NCBI GenBank assembly: GCA_041748615.1
Contig: JBGTCY010000302.1
Location: 1 to 18,779 of the forward strand
Direction of reading: 5' to 3'
Origin: JBGTCY01 sp041748615
Lineage (GTDB): Bacteria > Bacteroidota > Bacteroidia > Chitinophagales > CAIOSU01
DNA length: 18,779 nt
Under the pieces are notes generated by a model. The model was given only the letters and a program-made list of their open reading frames with translations, ran no database searches and was not told the DNA's origin. This document shows positions 1 through 7,326 of this stretch, piece after piece (positions within the stretch are counted from its first letter, which is position 1; the number at the start of each line of letters is the position of its first letter). The translations under genes were made by a program, and so were the position numbers.

Positions 1-1
1 A

Positions 2-1162
2 GTTTTTTCCGGCAGGCGGATGCCGTTTGCTTATGTTGACCTTGATTTGTTTGATGAAAATATCAGGCAGATTTCCGGCAGGGCGAAAGATAAATATATC
101 CGCGTTGCATCAAAATCAATAAGGTGTTTGGATTTAATCAAAAGAGCGTTGAATGCCGGACATCCCTATCAGGGAGTCATGTGTTATGCAGGAGATGAAG
201 CGGTATGGCTGAGTGAAAAGGGATTTGATGATATTTTATTGGGTTACCCGATTTGGCATCCGCAACAAATAGAGGCGATTTGTGCGGAAATCAAAAAGGG
301 AAAAAGAATCACATTGATGGTTGACCTGAAGGAGCACATCCATCATGTGAATGAAATCGGTAAAAAGGGTAATGTAATAATTCCAGTTTGCATAGACATT
401 GATATGACTTCGGTTTTTCCGGGGATTCGTTTCGGAGTGTGGCGCTCAAGTATCAACAGTAAAAAACTTGCGATTGAATTGCATCGTGTAATTAAAGAAT
501 CTCCTTTTATAAAATTGGAAGGTGTGATGGGTTATGAAGCTGCCATCGCGGGTGTTGGCGACAAGCTGAAAGGCAAACTGCTGCAAAACATGATGGTGCG
601 CTTGCTGAAAAATAAATCCGCGAAAGAAATCGCGGAACGAAGAGGGGAAATCGTGGCGGCATTAAAAGCTGATGGCGCAGAACTCCGATTTGTGAACGGA
701 GGCGGCACGGGCAGTCTCGAATGGACAACGCAGGAAGACAGCGTAACAGAAGTGACGGTTGGTTCCGGGTTGTTTGCTTCAGCCTTGTTTGATAATTATT
801 CTAATTTCAAACATCAACCCGCAGCGGCATTTGCCATAGAAATTGTGCGCCATCCTTCAAATGAAATTTACACCTGTCAGGGTGGGGGCTACATCGCTTC
901 GGGCGCAATCGGAATTGATAAACAGCCGGTGCCTTACTTGCCGGAAGGAATTCACCTTTTACAACAAGAAGGAACCGGTGAAGTGCAAACTCCCATCCTC
1001 AACAAAAGCAATGAAAAACTGAATCTGGGCGACCCGGTTTTTTTTCGGCATGCCAAAGCGGGTGAATTGTGTGAACGGTTTAATTCGTTGCTGTATGTTT
1101 CTGAAGGAAAAATTATAGATGAAGTTCCCACCTATCGCGGTGAAGGAAAGTGTTTTTTGTAA
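2..1162 (+). CDS. PLP-dependent alanine racemase/aldolase-like protein (fold type III, COG3616-like), 5' partial
   Basis: The protein resembles the fold-type III PLP enzymes annotated as amino acid deaminase/aldolase or alanine racemase N-terminal domain proteins. The family signature VDLD is followed by RVASKS, where the Lys (residue 32 counting from the ATG at 20) is the expected Schiff-base lysine. Other family blocks visible are PVCIDIDM, VMGYEAAIAGVGD and a C-terminal FFRHAKAGELCERF whose His and Cys are placed like the metal ligands of D-threonine aldolase/D-serine dehydratase relatives. The frame is open to the window edge upstream of the ATG at 20, and relatives carry a short lead before the VDLD strand, so the true start is probably outside the window. 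The substrate cannot be told from sequence; racemase, deaminase and aldolase are all possible. The stop codon abuts a repeat element with a terminator-like hairpin. Confidence 0.85.
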   Translation, partial: VFSGRRMPFAYVDLDLFDENIRQISGRAKDKYIRVASKSIRCLDLIKRALNAGHPYQGVMCYAGDEAVWLSEKGFDDILLGYPIWHPQQIEAICAEIKKGKRITLMVDLKEHIHHVNEIGKKGNVIIPVCIDIDMTSVFPGIRFGVWRSSINSKKLAIELHRVIKESPFIKLEGVMGYEAAIAGVGDKLKGKLLQNMMVRLLKNKSAKEIAERRGEIVAALKADGAELRFVNGGGTGSLEWTTQEDSVTEVTVGSGLFASALFDNYSNFKHQPAAAFAIEIVRHPSNEIYTCQGGGYIASGAIGIDKQPVPYLPEGIHLLQQEGTGEVQTPILNKSNEKLNLGDPVFFRHAKAGELCERFNSLLYVSEGKIIDEVPTYRGEGKCFL

Positions 1163-1252
1163 AGGGCAATTCTATAAATTGCTCTTTTTAATTGCCTCAT
1201 CCCTTCCTTCTCCTTTGGAGAAGAAAGGGATGGTAATTTTTATAACTGCCCT
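1163..1252. repeat. 90-bp inverted-repeat element, copy 1
   Basis: The ends are imperfect inverted repeats: AGGGCAATTCTATAAATTGC at the left pairs with GTAATTTTTATAACTGCCCT at the right. Inside is a second hairpin, 1201-1213 against 1217-1229, with 12 of 13 positions complementary around a TTT loop. A diverged copy lies at 6445-6535 after an unrelated gene. It encodes nothing and resembles a non-autonomous palindromic element (MITE- or REP-like). Confidence 0.75.
1164..1189 (+). terminator. Terminator-like hairpin within repeat copy 1
   Basis: GGGCAATT (1164-1171) pairs with AATTGCTC (1177-1184) through one G-T wobble, over a 5-nt loop, followed directly by five T. It begins 2 bases after the stop of the upstream PLP enzyme gene, so it can end that transcript. 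Confidence 0.5.
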
Positions 1253-1263
1253 AAAAAAATCTG

Positions 1264-1620
1264 CTAATCATCCCCGTAAATTTCGCTGATTGCCTGGTCC
1301 GCGGACAGCAGCCTCCCTTTGTTAATGCAAATGACATAAGCATCCTTATACCCTTTCGTTTTCACGGTTTCTAAAGCATCTTTCGCTCTGTGAAATGTTT
1401 CATATTTGCCGACAAAATACCGGAACACTTCGCTGCCGGGAAGTTTGATGGCTTCCACATTGGGCAAATCCTGATAGAGTTTTGAGTTGGTCGAAAGAGT
1501 GGTTTTTGAAGCGGCTACCTGAATTCTGAAAGTATATTCAAATTCTTCATCTTCCTGGCTGAACGCCTTTCCGAATGTCAAGAGTGAAAAGAGGAGGAGC
1601 AAGCCGACAACTTTTCTCAT
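1264..1620 (-). CDS. Small secreted SPOR-like protein
   Basis: A 118-residue protein with a clear Sec signal (MRKVVGLL, hydrophobic core, likely cleavage near AFS-Q at 21/22). The mature part is about 97 residues and resembles a SPOR/peptidoglycan-binding fold: FRIQVAAS as first strand, then RYFVGKYETFHRAKDALETV, a typical strand-helix pattern, and GYKDAYVI as last strand. SPOR domains bind denuded glycan strands in the periplasm; this is inferred from pattern only. It is the last of three minus-strand genes and lies 74 bp after thrC, with no obvious exact promoter motif. No enzyme function is suggested. Confidence 0.7.
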   Translation of the reverse strand: MRKVVGLLLLFSLLTFGKAFSQEDEEFEYTFRIQVAASKTTLSTNSKLYQDLPNVEAIKLPGSEVFRYFVGKYETFHRAKDALETVKTKGYKDAYVICINKGRLLSADQAISEIYGDD

Positions 1621-1694
1621 AAAATATTTTTCCGAAACTTATATCAAAATAGCCACATTTTCAACTTTCTGGAAAATAAAATTTTTATCCCGAC

Positions 1695-2990
1695 CTACAC
1701 ATCCAATAAAAAGGATTTCAAGCCGTAGTATTCATTTTTTATTTTAATGGAAGACTTTTCTTTTTCCAGGCAAGACGCCAGTCTTAGCGGGAGTTCCACT
1801 TTTTCCCCAATCACACTTTCCACCACATCTAAAAACTTGGCAGGATGCGCGGTCTCTAAGAAAATGCCAAGCGCGTCATGTTTTTCAAGATATTGTTTCA
1901 ATGCCGCGTAGCCGACTGCGCCATGCGGGTCGAGCAGGTAATGATATTGAGCATACACTGTTTTGATGGTTTCTTTTGTTGCTGCATCTGAAAAACTCAG
2001 GGCGGTGATATCTTTTCGCATCGCATCAATATCCTGCTGATAGAGTTCCAGCATCCGCACAAAATTGCTCGGGTTGCCGACATCCATCGCGTTGGAAATG
2101 GTGGAAACGGAAGGGCGGGGTGAAAATACTCCGCCTGATAAATATTGAGGAACCACATCATTGGCGTTTGTAGCCGCTACAAAATGATGAATGGGAAGTC
2201 CCATCCGTTTTGCAACGAGTCCCGCAGTGAGGTTGCCGAAATTTCCGCTGGGTACGCAAAACACAACGGGTTTATCAGTTAGATTCAGTTGCGCGTAAGC
2301 AATGAAATAATAAAATGATTGAGGAATGAGCCGCGCGATGTTGATGGAATTCGCGGAAGTAAGGGTGAGTTGTTTGTTCAGCGCTTTATCAGAAAACGCC
2401 TGTTTGACAAGACGCTGGCAATCATCAAAATTTCCTTCCACTTCCAGCGCGGTGATATTATTTCCGAGCGTAGTTAATTGCTTTTCCTGGATATTGCTCA
2501 CTTTGCCAGAAGGATAGAGGATGACTACCCGAATGCCTTTTACATTCAGAAATCCATTGGCAACCGCGCTGCCCGTATCACCCGAAGTAGCCACGAGGAC
2601 AGTGATTGCTTGTTCCGTTTTTTCATTGAAATGCGCAAGCATCCGCGCCATGAAACGTGCGCCCACGTCTTTAAATGCCAGCGTTGGTCCGTGATAAAGT
2701 TCTAATGAATAAAGATGAGGGGAAACTTCTATCACCGGTAGTGGAAAGTTCACGGTTTCACTGACAATACGGTATAAGATTTCATTGGGAATATCTTCGG
2801 AAAAAAAAGCCTCAGCTACTTGGAAAGCGATTTCATCCTGAGATAATTGATGCAACGATTGAAAAAAACTTTCGGGCAATTCCGGGATTTTTTCCGGCAT
2901 GTATAAGCCACCGTCACCGGCAAGTCCTTTCAAAACGGCATCACGCAGAGAAACATGATGAGCGGGATTGTTGGTACTGTAATAGTGCAT
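1695..2990 (-). CDS. thrC: Threonine synthase
   Basis: Converts O-phosphohomoserine to L-threonine and phosphate, the last step of threonine synthesis, in the cytoplasm. The 431-residue length fits the family. The N-terminus MHYYSTNNPAHHVSLRDAVL and AGDGGLYMPE are typical, the PLP lysine lies in HGPTLAFKDVGARF (Lys107), and the phosphate loop SGDTGSAVANGF and the block SANSINIARLIPQ are intact. The start is set by the conserved N-terminus. A near-consensus -7 site (TAAACTTG on the minus strand, 3023-3030) lies about 33 bp upstream, so it may have its own promoter, although it follows the TlpA-like gene by only 77 bp. No homoserine kinase or aspartokinase gene is next to it in this window. Confidence 0.96.
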   Translation of the reverse strand: MHYYSTNNPAHHVSLRDAVLKGLAGDGGLYMPEKIPELPESFFQSLHQLSQDEIAFQVAEAFFSEDIPNEILYRIVSETVNFPLPVIEVSPHLYSLELYHGPTLAFKDVGARFMARMLAHFNEKTEQAITVLVATSGDTGSAVANGFLNVKGIRVVILYPSGKVSNIQEKQLTTLGNNITALEVEGNFDDCQRLVKQAFSDKALNKQLTLTSANSINIARLIPQSFYYFIAYAQLNLTDKPVVFCVPSGNFGNLTAGLVAKRMGLPIHHFVAATNANDVVPQYLSGGVFSPRPSVSTISNAMDVGNPSNFVRMLELYQQDIDAMRKDITALSFSDAATKETIKTVYAQYHYLLDPHGAVGYAALKQYLEKHDALGIFLETAHPAKFLDVVESVIGEKVELPLRLASCLEKEKSSIKIKNEYYGLKSFLLDV

Positions 2991-3067
2991 TTTTAGGCTA
3001 AAAGCGGTTTGGTTTCGTCCGGCAAGTTTAGAATAAATGCTTGAAGCCCGGAATCTTGAATACTGTT

Positions 3068-4489
3068 TTAAAGTCCCAATTCTCTTTCAAAAATTTTAGG
3101 GAGCTGGTCAGAATCAATATTACTCGCGATGATTTTACGGTCTTTATTGAGCACGTATATTTCAGGCGTGACGTCAATATGATATTTCCGGTGATAGCGG
3201 CTCTCGCGGTCGAAGTCAAACACATTGTGAAAAGTCATGTTGTTTTTTTTAAGATATTGTTTCCACTCTTCCTTGTCAGCATCAATACTCAGTGTGAAAA
3301 CATCCACGCCCCTGTTTTTCCATTCATGATAGACTTTCACCAACTTTGGGGTTTCTTTTTTGCAGTTGTCACATTCGTAAGAAAAAATAAACAGCACGAT
3401 AATCGGAGCTTTGAGGTCGTAGAGCGAGATGTATTCATCCCGTTCGTTTTTCGCGCGAATATCCTGACCGGGTTGACCAATGAGGCTGGGTTTCATGTAA
3501 TCCACTTCCCTGCGCAATCCGTCAATTTCTTCTTTGTTGGACCACCATGCCTGGTTTTCCGTCCAGTAACGGTCCACCATGTGCACATACACCGCTTCCA
3601 AACCCATGATTTTGGTATTCCTGTAATTCAGCGCAATCCAATTGGCGGTGAATTTGAAAATTTCTTTGTCGGCTTTTGATTTTTCCGTAACAATGGTAGC
3701 GTATTTTATCAGCGAATCTGCAACTTGCGGGGTCAGTTCCTTCATGTATCTTTTCAGCTTGTTGAAATAGACAGGTGTGCGCAGCAAACGCACATCCGCG
3801 AAATCCACACCGGTCCAAAAATCATTTCTGTAATGATAGACTTGTAATTCTTCATCAATCGTTCCGTCAGAGCGTTTTGGATTGCGTAAATCCGGATTTT
3901 GTCCGGCAATTTTAAATTTGGTGAAAAAGGCATTCGGGTGATTTTCGGCAAACCATTGAATATGCGCTTTGCGTTCTTCCACCAATTTTGTTTGTTCCTT
4001 TTCCGCTGCTTCATATTCAGGAGTTCCTTTGGTAGCCGCGTCCAATTGTTTTTGAATCGCTTCAAATTTTTTAGAAATATCCGATTCGAATTTCAGATTC
4101 TTGTAGAGCAATTCATTTTCAGTCGAACCTTTCACAATCATCGTATTGACGATATCGGCTTTCGAAAATTCTAAGGTGAATTGTTGTTGTTTATTCAACA
4201 TCATTTGCGCGAATGACTGGTCGGGAAAAACAATAAAATACATCCCTTCAAAAATTGGCGTATCTCTTTTAAATAAAACATTTCCTTTAGCGTCAGCCAT
4301 GACAGAGTCAAATGCAAAATTCTGATCGCCATAAAACCCGATAAGTTTTACGAAATCGTTGGAAAAATCATTGATTTTCAGTTTTAATTGCAAGGACTGT
4401 GCCTTCGCTTCGCTTGCCGAACTACCACCATTTTCATTGCAGGAAACGAGGAAAAACAAAAGAGAAAATGCGAACAAGCAGATTTTCAT
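3068..4489 (-). CDS. TlpA/ResA-like thiol-disulfide lipoprotein with DUF4369/DUF5106-type N-terminal part
   Basis: 473 residues. The N-terminus is a lipoprotein signal (MKICLFAFSLLFFLVSC, lipidated Cys17). Residues about 30-130 look like the beta-rich DUF4369 domain and about 130-330 like the helical DUF5106 region common in Bacteroidota. Residues about 335-473 form a thioredoxin fold of the AhpC/TSA-TlpA type: strand APIIVLFIFS, active site CDNC (Cys373, Cys376) and the cis-proline in VTPEIYVL. It should act as a periplasmic membrane-anchored thiol-disulfide oxidoreductase; the partner is unknown. An exact -7 motif (TAAATTTG, minus strand) sits 34 bp upstream of the start. Precise domain borders are inferred. 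Confidence 0.88.
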   Translation of the reverse strand: MKICLFAFSLLFFLVSCNENGGSSASEAKAQSLQLKLKINDFSNDFVKLIGFYGDQNFAFDSVMADAKGNVLFKRDTPIFEGMYFIVFPDQSFAQMMLNKQQQFTLEFSKADIVNTMIVKGSTENELLYKNLKFESDISKKFEAIQKQLDAATKGTPEYEAAEKEQTKLVEERKAHIQWFAENHPNAFFTKFKIAGQNPDLRNPKRSDGTIDEELQVYHYRNDFWTGVDFADVRLLRTPVYFNKLKRYMKELTPQVADSLIKYATIVTEKSKADKEIFKFTANWIALNYRNTKIMGLEAVYVHMVDRYWTENQAWWSNKEEIDGLRREVDYMKPSLIGQPGQDIRAKNERDEYISLYDLKAPIIVLFIFSYECDNCKKETPKLVKVYHEWKNRGVDVFTLSIDADKEEWKQYLKKNNMTFHNVFDFDRESRYHRKYHIDVTPEIYVLNKDRKIIASNIDSDQLPKIFERELGL

Positions 4490-4522
4490 ATTATTTATGT
4501 ATTTTATTTAATGAAAGATTTT

Positions 4523-4530
4523 CAAATTTA
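4523..4530 (-). promoter_or_regulatory. Bacteroidota -7 promoter motif for the TlpA-like gene
   Basis: Reads TAAATTTG on the minus strand, an exact match to TAnnTTTG, 34 bp before the start codon at 4489. No clear -33 TTTG partner is seen, so this rests on the -7 match and position. Confidence 0.45.
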
Positions 4531-4600
4531 AGCACATCAGTTTAAAACCGAATCATTTTTTATGATTGGGAAATAAGTCAAAACTTACCGGTCAGGCTGT

Positions 4601-4608
4601 TAACTTTA
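4601..4608 (+). promoter_or_regulatory. Near-consensus -7 promoter motif for tRNA-Arg
   Basis: TAACTTTA differs from TAnnTTTG at the last base only and ends 14 bp before the tRNA 5' end, the right distance for a tRNA promoter with a short leader. Confidence 0.4.
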
Positions 4609-4622
4609 CAGCCTTAAAAAAT

Positions 4623-4694
4623 GGTCCCGTAGTACAATGGATAGTACGCAGGTTTCCGAAGCCTGACATCGCGGTTCGATTCCGCGCGGGACTA
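4623..4694 (+). tRNA. tRNA-Arg (anticodon CCG)
   Basis: Full cloverleaf: acceptor GGTCCCG with CGGGACT (first pair G-T), T8, D-arm GTAC/GTAC, anticodon stem CAGGT/GCCTG with loop TTCCGAA, anticodon CCG at 4656-4658, T-arm CGCGG/CCGCG with loop TTCGATT, discriminator A. CCA is not encoded. It reads CGG codons. A terminator follows after 8 bp. Confidence 0.95.
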
Positions 4695-4702
4695 CTTCCT
4701 TA

Positions 4703-4731
4703 AAGCCTCCTTCATCATGGAGGCTTTTTTT
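4703..4731 (+). terminator. Rho-independent terminator of tRNA-Arg
   Basis: AAGCCTCC pairs with GGAGGCTT across an 8-nt loop, followed by a T run. It lies directly behind the tRNA. Confidence 0.85.
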
Positions 4732-5228
4732 ATTCCCAATACCAGTAAAAATTTCTGAAATTTATATATCTATTTCACCGTCATTTTCGGTTTATGAATT
4801 TAAAGCATCCATTTTGCTTTAACTCCAAAAGATTTGAAAAACTTATTTGTTTTCATTCAACCCTAGTAACCATAGCCATCCCATTTAACCAACCTTATTC
4901 CATTATTTTGGATAATATGGTTAAGAAAGGGAGAAATCCAGTGTTATTAAGGTTTAAATAAGGAATGAAAAAGTAAAACGAGTCAAGGCAATCGCATCTA
5001 AAATGAAATAATGATGGGTGATGCAGTGAAATCAAAGGTCTATAATTTCGAATGTCCTCAGTTTATCCTTTTTAACAAATTGAAATATCCCAGTAAATCA
5101 ATACTTTATAATTAGATGCGAGTGCCCTGTAAAACGAGTATAGCAGTAAATTCAATTGTGGAATTTTAATTTCCTTTCATCTTTCCTTTCGATTTCATTT
5201 AATTTAGGCTTCGAAAATTTCCTCTGAT
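4732..5228. other. Non-coding stretch with an inverted repeat
   Basis: No reading frame with protein-like composition is seen in about 500 bp of AT-rich sequence. Two paired signals are present: an inverted repeat (4987-5001 and 5112-5126, 14 of 15 matching) and an 11-bp direct repeat GTAAAACGAGT (4973-4983 and 5129-5139). A weak hairpin occurs at 4891-4922. A near-consensus -7 site (TAATTTAG, 5200-5207) precedes the next gene. Confidence 0.6.
4987..5126. repeat. Imperfect 15-bp inverted repeat, arms 110 bp apart
   Basis: GGCAATCGCATCTAA at 4987-5001 is the reverse complement, with one mismatch, of TTAGATGCGAGTGCC at 5112-5126. An 11-bp direct repeat lies just outside on both sides. This might be a small relic element; nothing is encoded between the arms. 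Confidence 0.5.
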
Positions 5229-6413
5229 ATGCGTTTCTTTCAATTATGTATCCTGCTTTTGTCAATCTTGTTGATGGCAGGTTGCAAATCCTCTCAGCCT
5301 GTAGTTGCTGAAACTCAAATTGCAGAAACTGAAAGCGACAGTCTTTATCAAGCGATTTTAAGGGAACGGTTGCGTGCGGTAAAATCCTCCACCCGCCCGG
5401 GAACTGACCGAAAAGAGCAAGGTTCGGGTAAAGAAGAAAAATATTCCATCGTCCCGATTTATTACTCCACCGACCGCAAACCTTCCGGCACAACAGGTCC
5501 TTACAATTTTTATACAGACAGCAAAGGCAATGGCGATTTGCATTACGGGAAATGTTTAGTGACGGTTCCTAAAATCCACGCACTCGGTGAAATTGAAAAA
5601 CCGGGCTGGTGGAAGCTGGAATTTTCTGAAAACGTGGAAAAGCACATGACTATCCGCGAGGTGCGTTCGCTTTCGCAAGACAAGTTTTTTGGAGGTATGA
5701 AAACGGAAAACCCGGGTAAAAAAGAAGCGGTGGTTTTTATTCATGGTTACAACGTGTCGTTTGATGACGCAGTGCTTCGATCGGCACAGTTGGTGTATGA
5801 CCTGAGCTATGATGGCGTGCCGATTTTGTATTCGTGGCCCTCGCAGGGAAGTTTGTTGAGTTACCTTGTGGATGGCGAGCGCAGTGCCTGGACGATTCCA
5901 CATCTCGAATTGTTTCTGAAACAAGTGGCGGATGAATCCGGCTTTGAAAAAATTCATGTGATTGCGCACAGCATGGGCAACCGCGCTTTTACAGCCGCGC
6001 TTTCTAATATCGCCCGCGATTTTCCAAATAAAAAATTCTTTGACCAGGTGGTGCTTGCCGCTCCTGATATTGATACCGATATTTTCACCCGTGACCTTGC
6101 ACCGCGCATTCAATCCACCGCGAATAATATCACACTTTATGCTTCTTCCAAAGATAAAGCCCTGCTGCTTTCCAAAACCTTGCATGATAATCCGAGAATC
6201 GGAGAAGGCGGTGAATCGCTCACCGTAGTTCCGGGCATCGAATCCATTGACGCCTCCGGCATTGATACCGACTTCCTCGGTCATTCTTATTTCTCAACCA
6301 CCTGGCTGCTGATTAATGATATTTACAAACTCATTAACAAAGGCTTGCAGGCGGATAGCCGCGGATTGCCTTCCGGTGTGAAAAATGAGTTGAAGTTTTG
6401 GATGTTGAAATAA
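5229..6413 (+). CDS. Alpha/beta-hydrolase lipoprotein, DUF900/COG4782-like esterase
   Basis: 394 residues. A lipoprotein signal is present (MRFFQLCILLLSILLMAGC, lipidated Cys19). After a linker of about 50 residues rich in charged amino acids comes an alpha/beta-hydrolase domain: VPIYYSTDR, VVFIHGYNVSFDDA (oxyanion-side HGYN at 172-175), VPILYSWPS and the nucleophile elbow VIAHSMGNRAF (Ser248). Asp309 (SSKDKALLLS) and His352 (LGHSYF) are placed to complete the triad. This layout matches the DUF900 family, whose substrate is generally unknown; an esterase or lipase role outside the cytoplasm is inferred. It appears to be a single-gene unit: non-coding DNA lies before it and the repeat element with a terminator-like hairpin after it. 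Confidence 0.88.
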   Translation: MRFFQLCILLLSILLMAGCKSSQPVVAETQIAETESDSLYQAILRERLRAVKSSTRPGTDRKEQGSGKEEKYSIVPIYYSTDRKPSGTTGPYNFYTDSKGNGDLHYGKCLVTVPKIHALGEIEKPGWWKLEFSENVEKHMTIREVRSLSQDKFFGGMKTENPGKKEAVVFIHGYNVSFDDAVLRSAQLVYDLSYDGVPILYSWPSQGSLLSYLVDGERSAWTIPHLELFLKQVADESGFEKIHVIAHSMGNRAFTAALSNIARDFPNKKFFDQVVLAAPDIDTDIFTRDLAPRIQSTANNITLYASSKDKALLLSKTLHDNPRIGEGGESLTVVPGIESIDASGIDTDFLGHSYFSTTWLLINDIYKLINKGLQADSRGLPSGVKNELKFWMLK

Positions 6414-6444
6414 GTAAAAATACTTTAATGTAAACATTCATTAA

Positions 6445-6535
6445 AGGGCAGTTCTAAAAATTGCTCTTTTTGAATTGCCTCATCCTTTCCTTCTCCTTCG
6501 GAGAAGGGGTTAATGGTAATTTTTAGTACTCCCCC
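6445..6535. repeat. 91-bp inverted-repeat element, copy 2
   Basis: Same order of parts as 1163-1252: AGGGCAGTTCTAAAAATTGC, a T-rich stretch, AATTGCCTCATCC, the CCTTCTCC/GGAGAAGG hairpin, ATGGTAATTTTTA and a C-rich right end. Differences include changes inside the stems, e.g. A to G at a position still paired as G-T. The right terminus (ACTCCCCC) is more diverged than in copy 1 (ACTGCCCT). Confidence 0.75.
6446..6471 (+). terminator. Terminator-like hairpin within repeat copy 2
   Basis: GGGCAGTT (6446-6453) pairs with AATTGCTC (6459-6466) with two G-T wobbles, over a 5-nt loop, followed by five T. It lies about 30 bp behind the hydrolase stop codon. Confidence 0.45.
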
Positions 6536-6604
6536 AAAATTATTTATTGACCAAAATCAACTTTTCCCTTAACATATATCAAGAAATTCCACCTCTCCTG
6601 CCCA

Positions 6605-6612
6605 TAACTTTG
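6605..6612 (+). promoter_or_regulatory. Bacteroidota -7 promoter motif for the carbonic anhydrase-SulP unit
   Basis: TAACTTTG is an exact TAnnTTTG match, 21 bp before the proposed TTG start at 6634. It lies downstream of the longest possible start (6547), which argues against that start. Confidence 0.55.
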
Positions 6613-6633
6613 CAACGCAAGTCCGTTTGTATT

Positions 6634-7326
6634 TTGGGAGAGAATGTAAAGATTTATCTGAGCAGTTTGATTATCGCAGTTACAGTTTTTCTTTCCTGTA
6701 ACAGGCAGGTAAACAGTCCCGCTCATCTTCTTTCACCACCAACCGGTGAGCCGCTCGAGTTGCTGATGCAGGGCAACATGCGGTTTATGGAACACCACCC
6801 CATCCACCCCGACCAAACACTCGAACGGATGAGAGAATTGAAAAAAGGTCAGGCTCCTTTCGCAGTGGTGGTGAGTTGCTCGGACTCGCGGGTGCCGCCT
6901 GAATTGATTTTCGACCAGGGGTTGGGTGATATTTTCGTTATTCGCAACGCAGGGAACATCATCGGGGAATATGAACTCGGCAGCATCGAATATGCGGTGG
7001 AGCATCTGCATACGCCATTGGTGATTGTATTAGGTCATCAAAATTGCGGAGCCATTGCGGCTTTCATTGAACACAAACATGACACGCTGCACAATCATAT
7101 CCAAAGCATCATCAATTACATCAAATCGGAACCGGAAGAAATCGCGCTTTCCGATACGCTGAACAACTATTTTGAGCTTGCGGTGAAAGCGAATATTCAT
7201 CATGGCGTCACCCTACTGAAAAATTCTGAACCAGTGCTGGGTGAATTGCACCGTGAAGGAAAGCTGAAAATCAAGGGTGCACTGTATGATATTGAAACAG
7301 GTGAAGTAAATCTGTTAGACGAATGA
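6634..7326 (+). CDS. Beta-class carbonic anhydrase, predicted lipoprotein
   Basis: Catalyses CO2 + H2O to bicarbonate + H+. From a TTG start at 6634 the protein has 230 residues. The zinc site of beta-carbonic anhydrases is complete: CSDSR (Cys82, Asp84, Arg86) and GHQNCG (His135, Cys138); VIRNAGN and GSIEYAV are also typical. The N-terminus (GENVKIYLSSLIIAVTVFLSC) is a lipoprotein signal with lipidated Cys22, so the enzyme should sit outside the cytoplasm. The frame is open back to a TTG at 6547, but that would bury the signal and lies upstream of the -7 promoter motif; no in-frame ATG is available before the signal. The stop overlaps the ATG of the SulP gene (ATGA), which indicates coupled translation and a shared role in inorganic-carbon handling. 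Confidence 0.92.
   Translation: MGENVKIYLSSLIIAVTVFLSCNRQVNSPAHLLSPPTGEPLELLMQGNMRFMEHHPIHPDQTLERMRELKKGQAPFAVVVSCSDSRVPPELIFDQGLGDIFVIRNAGNIIGEYELGSIEYAVEHLHTPLVIVLGHQNCGAIAAFIEHKHDTLHNHIQSIINYIKSEPEEIALSDTLNNYFELAVKANIHHGVTLLKNSEPVLGELHREGKLKIKGALYDIETGEVNLLDE

Noticed and set aside
3041..3679. Open frame of 212 codons on the plus strand
   Set aside because: It lies opposite the TlpA-like gene, whose CDNC motif and lipoprotein signal are clear. The plus-strand product is Phe/Val-rich with no recognisable domain.
4623..5228. Integrated element at the tRNA-Arg gene
   Set aside because: No integrase gene and no second copy of the tRNA 3' end were found; the stretch behind the terminator is non-coding.
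5556..6284. Open frame of 242 codons on the minus strand
   Set aside because: It lies wholly opposite the well-supported hydrolase gene, and its composition (many His, Arg, Phe) is that of an antisense shadow with no motif.
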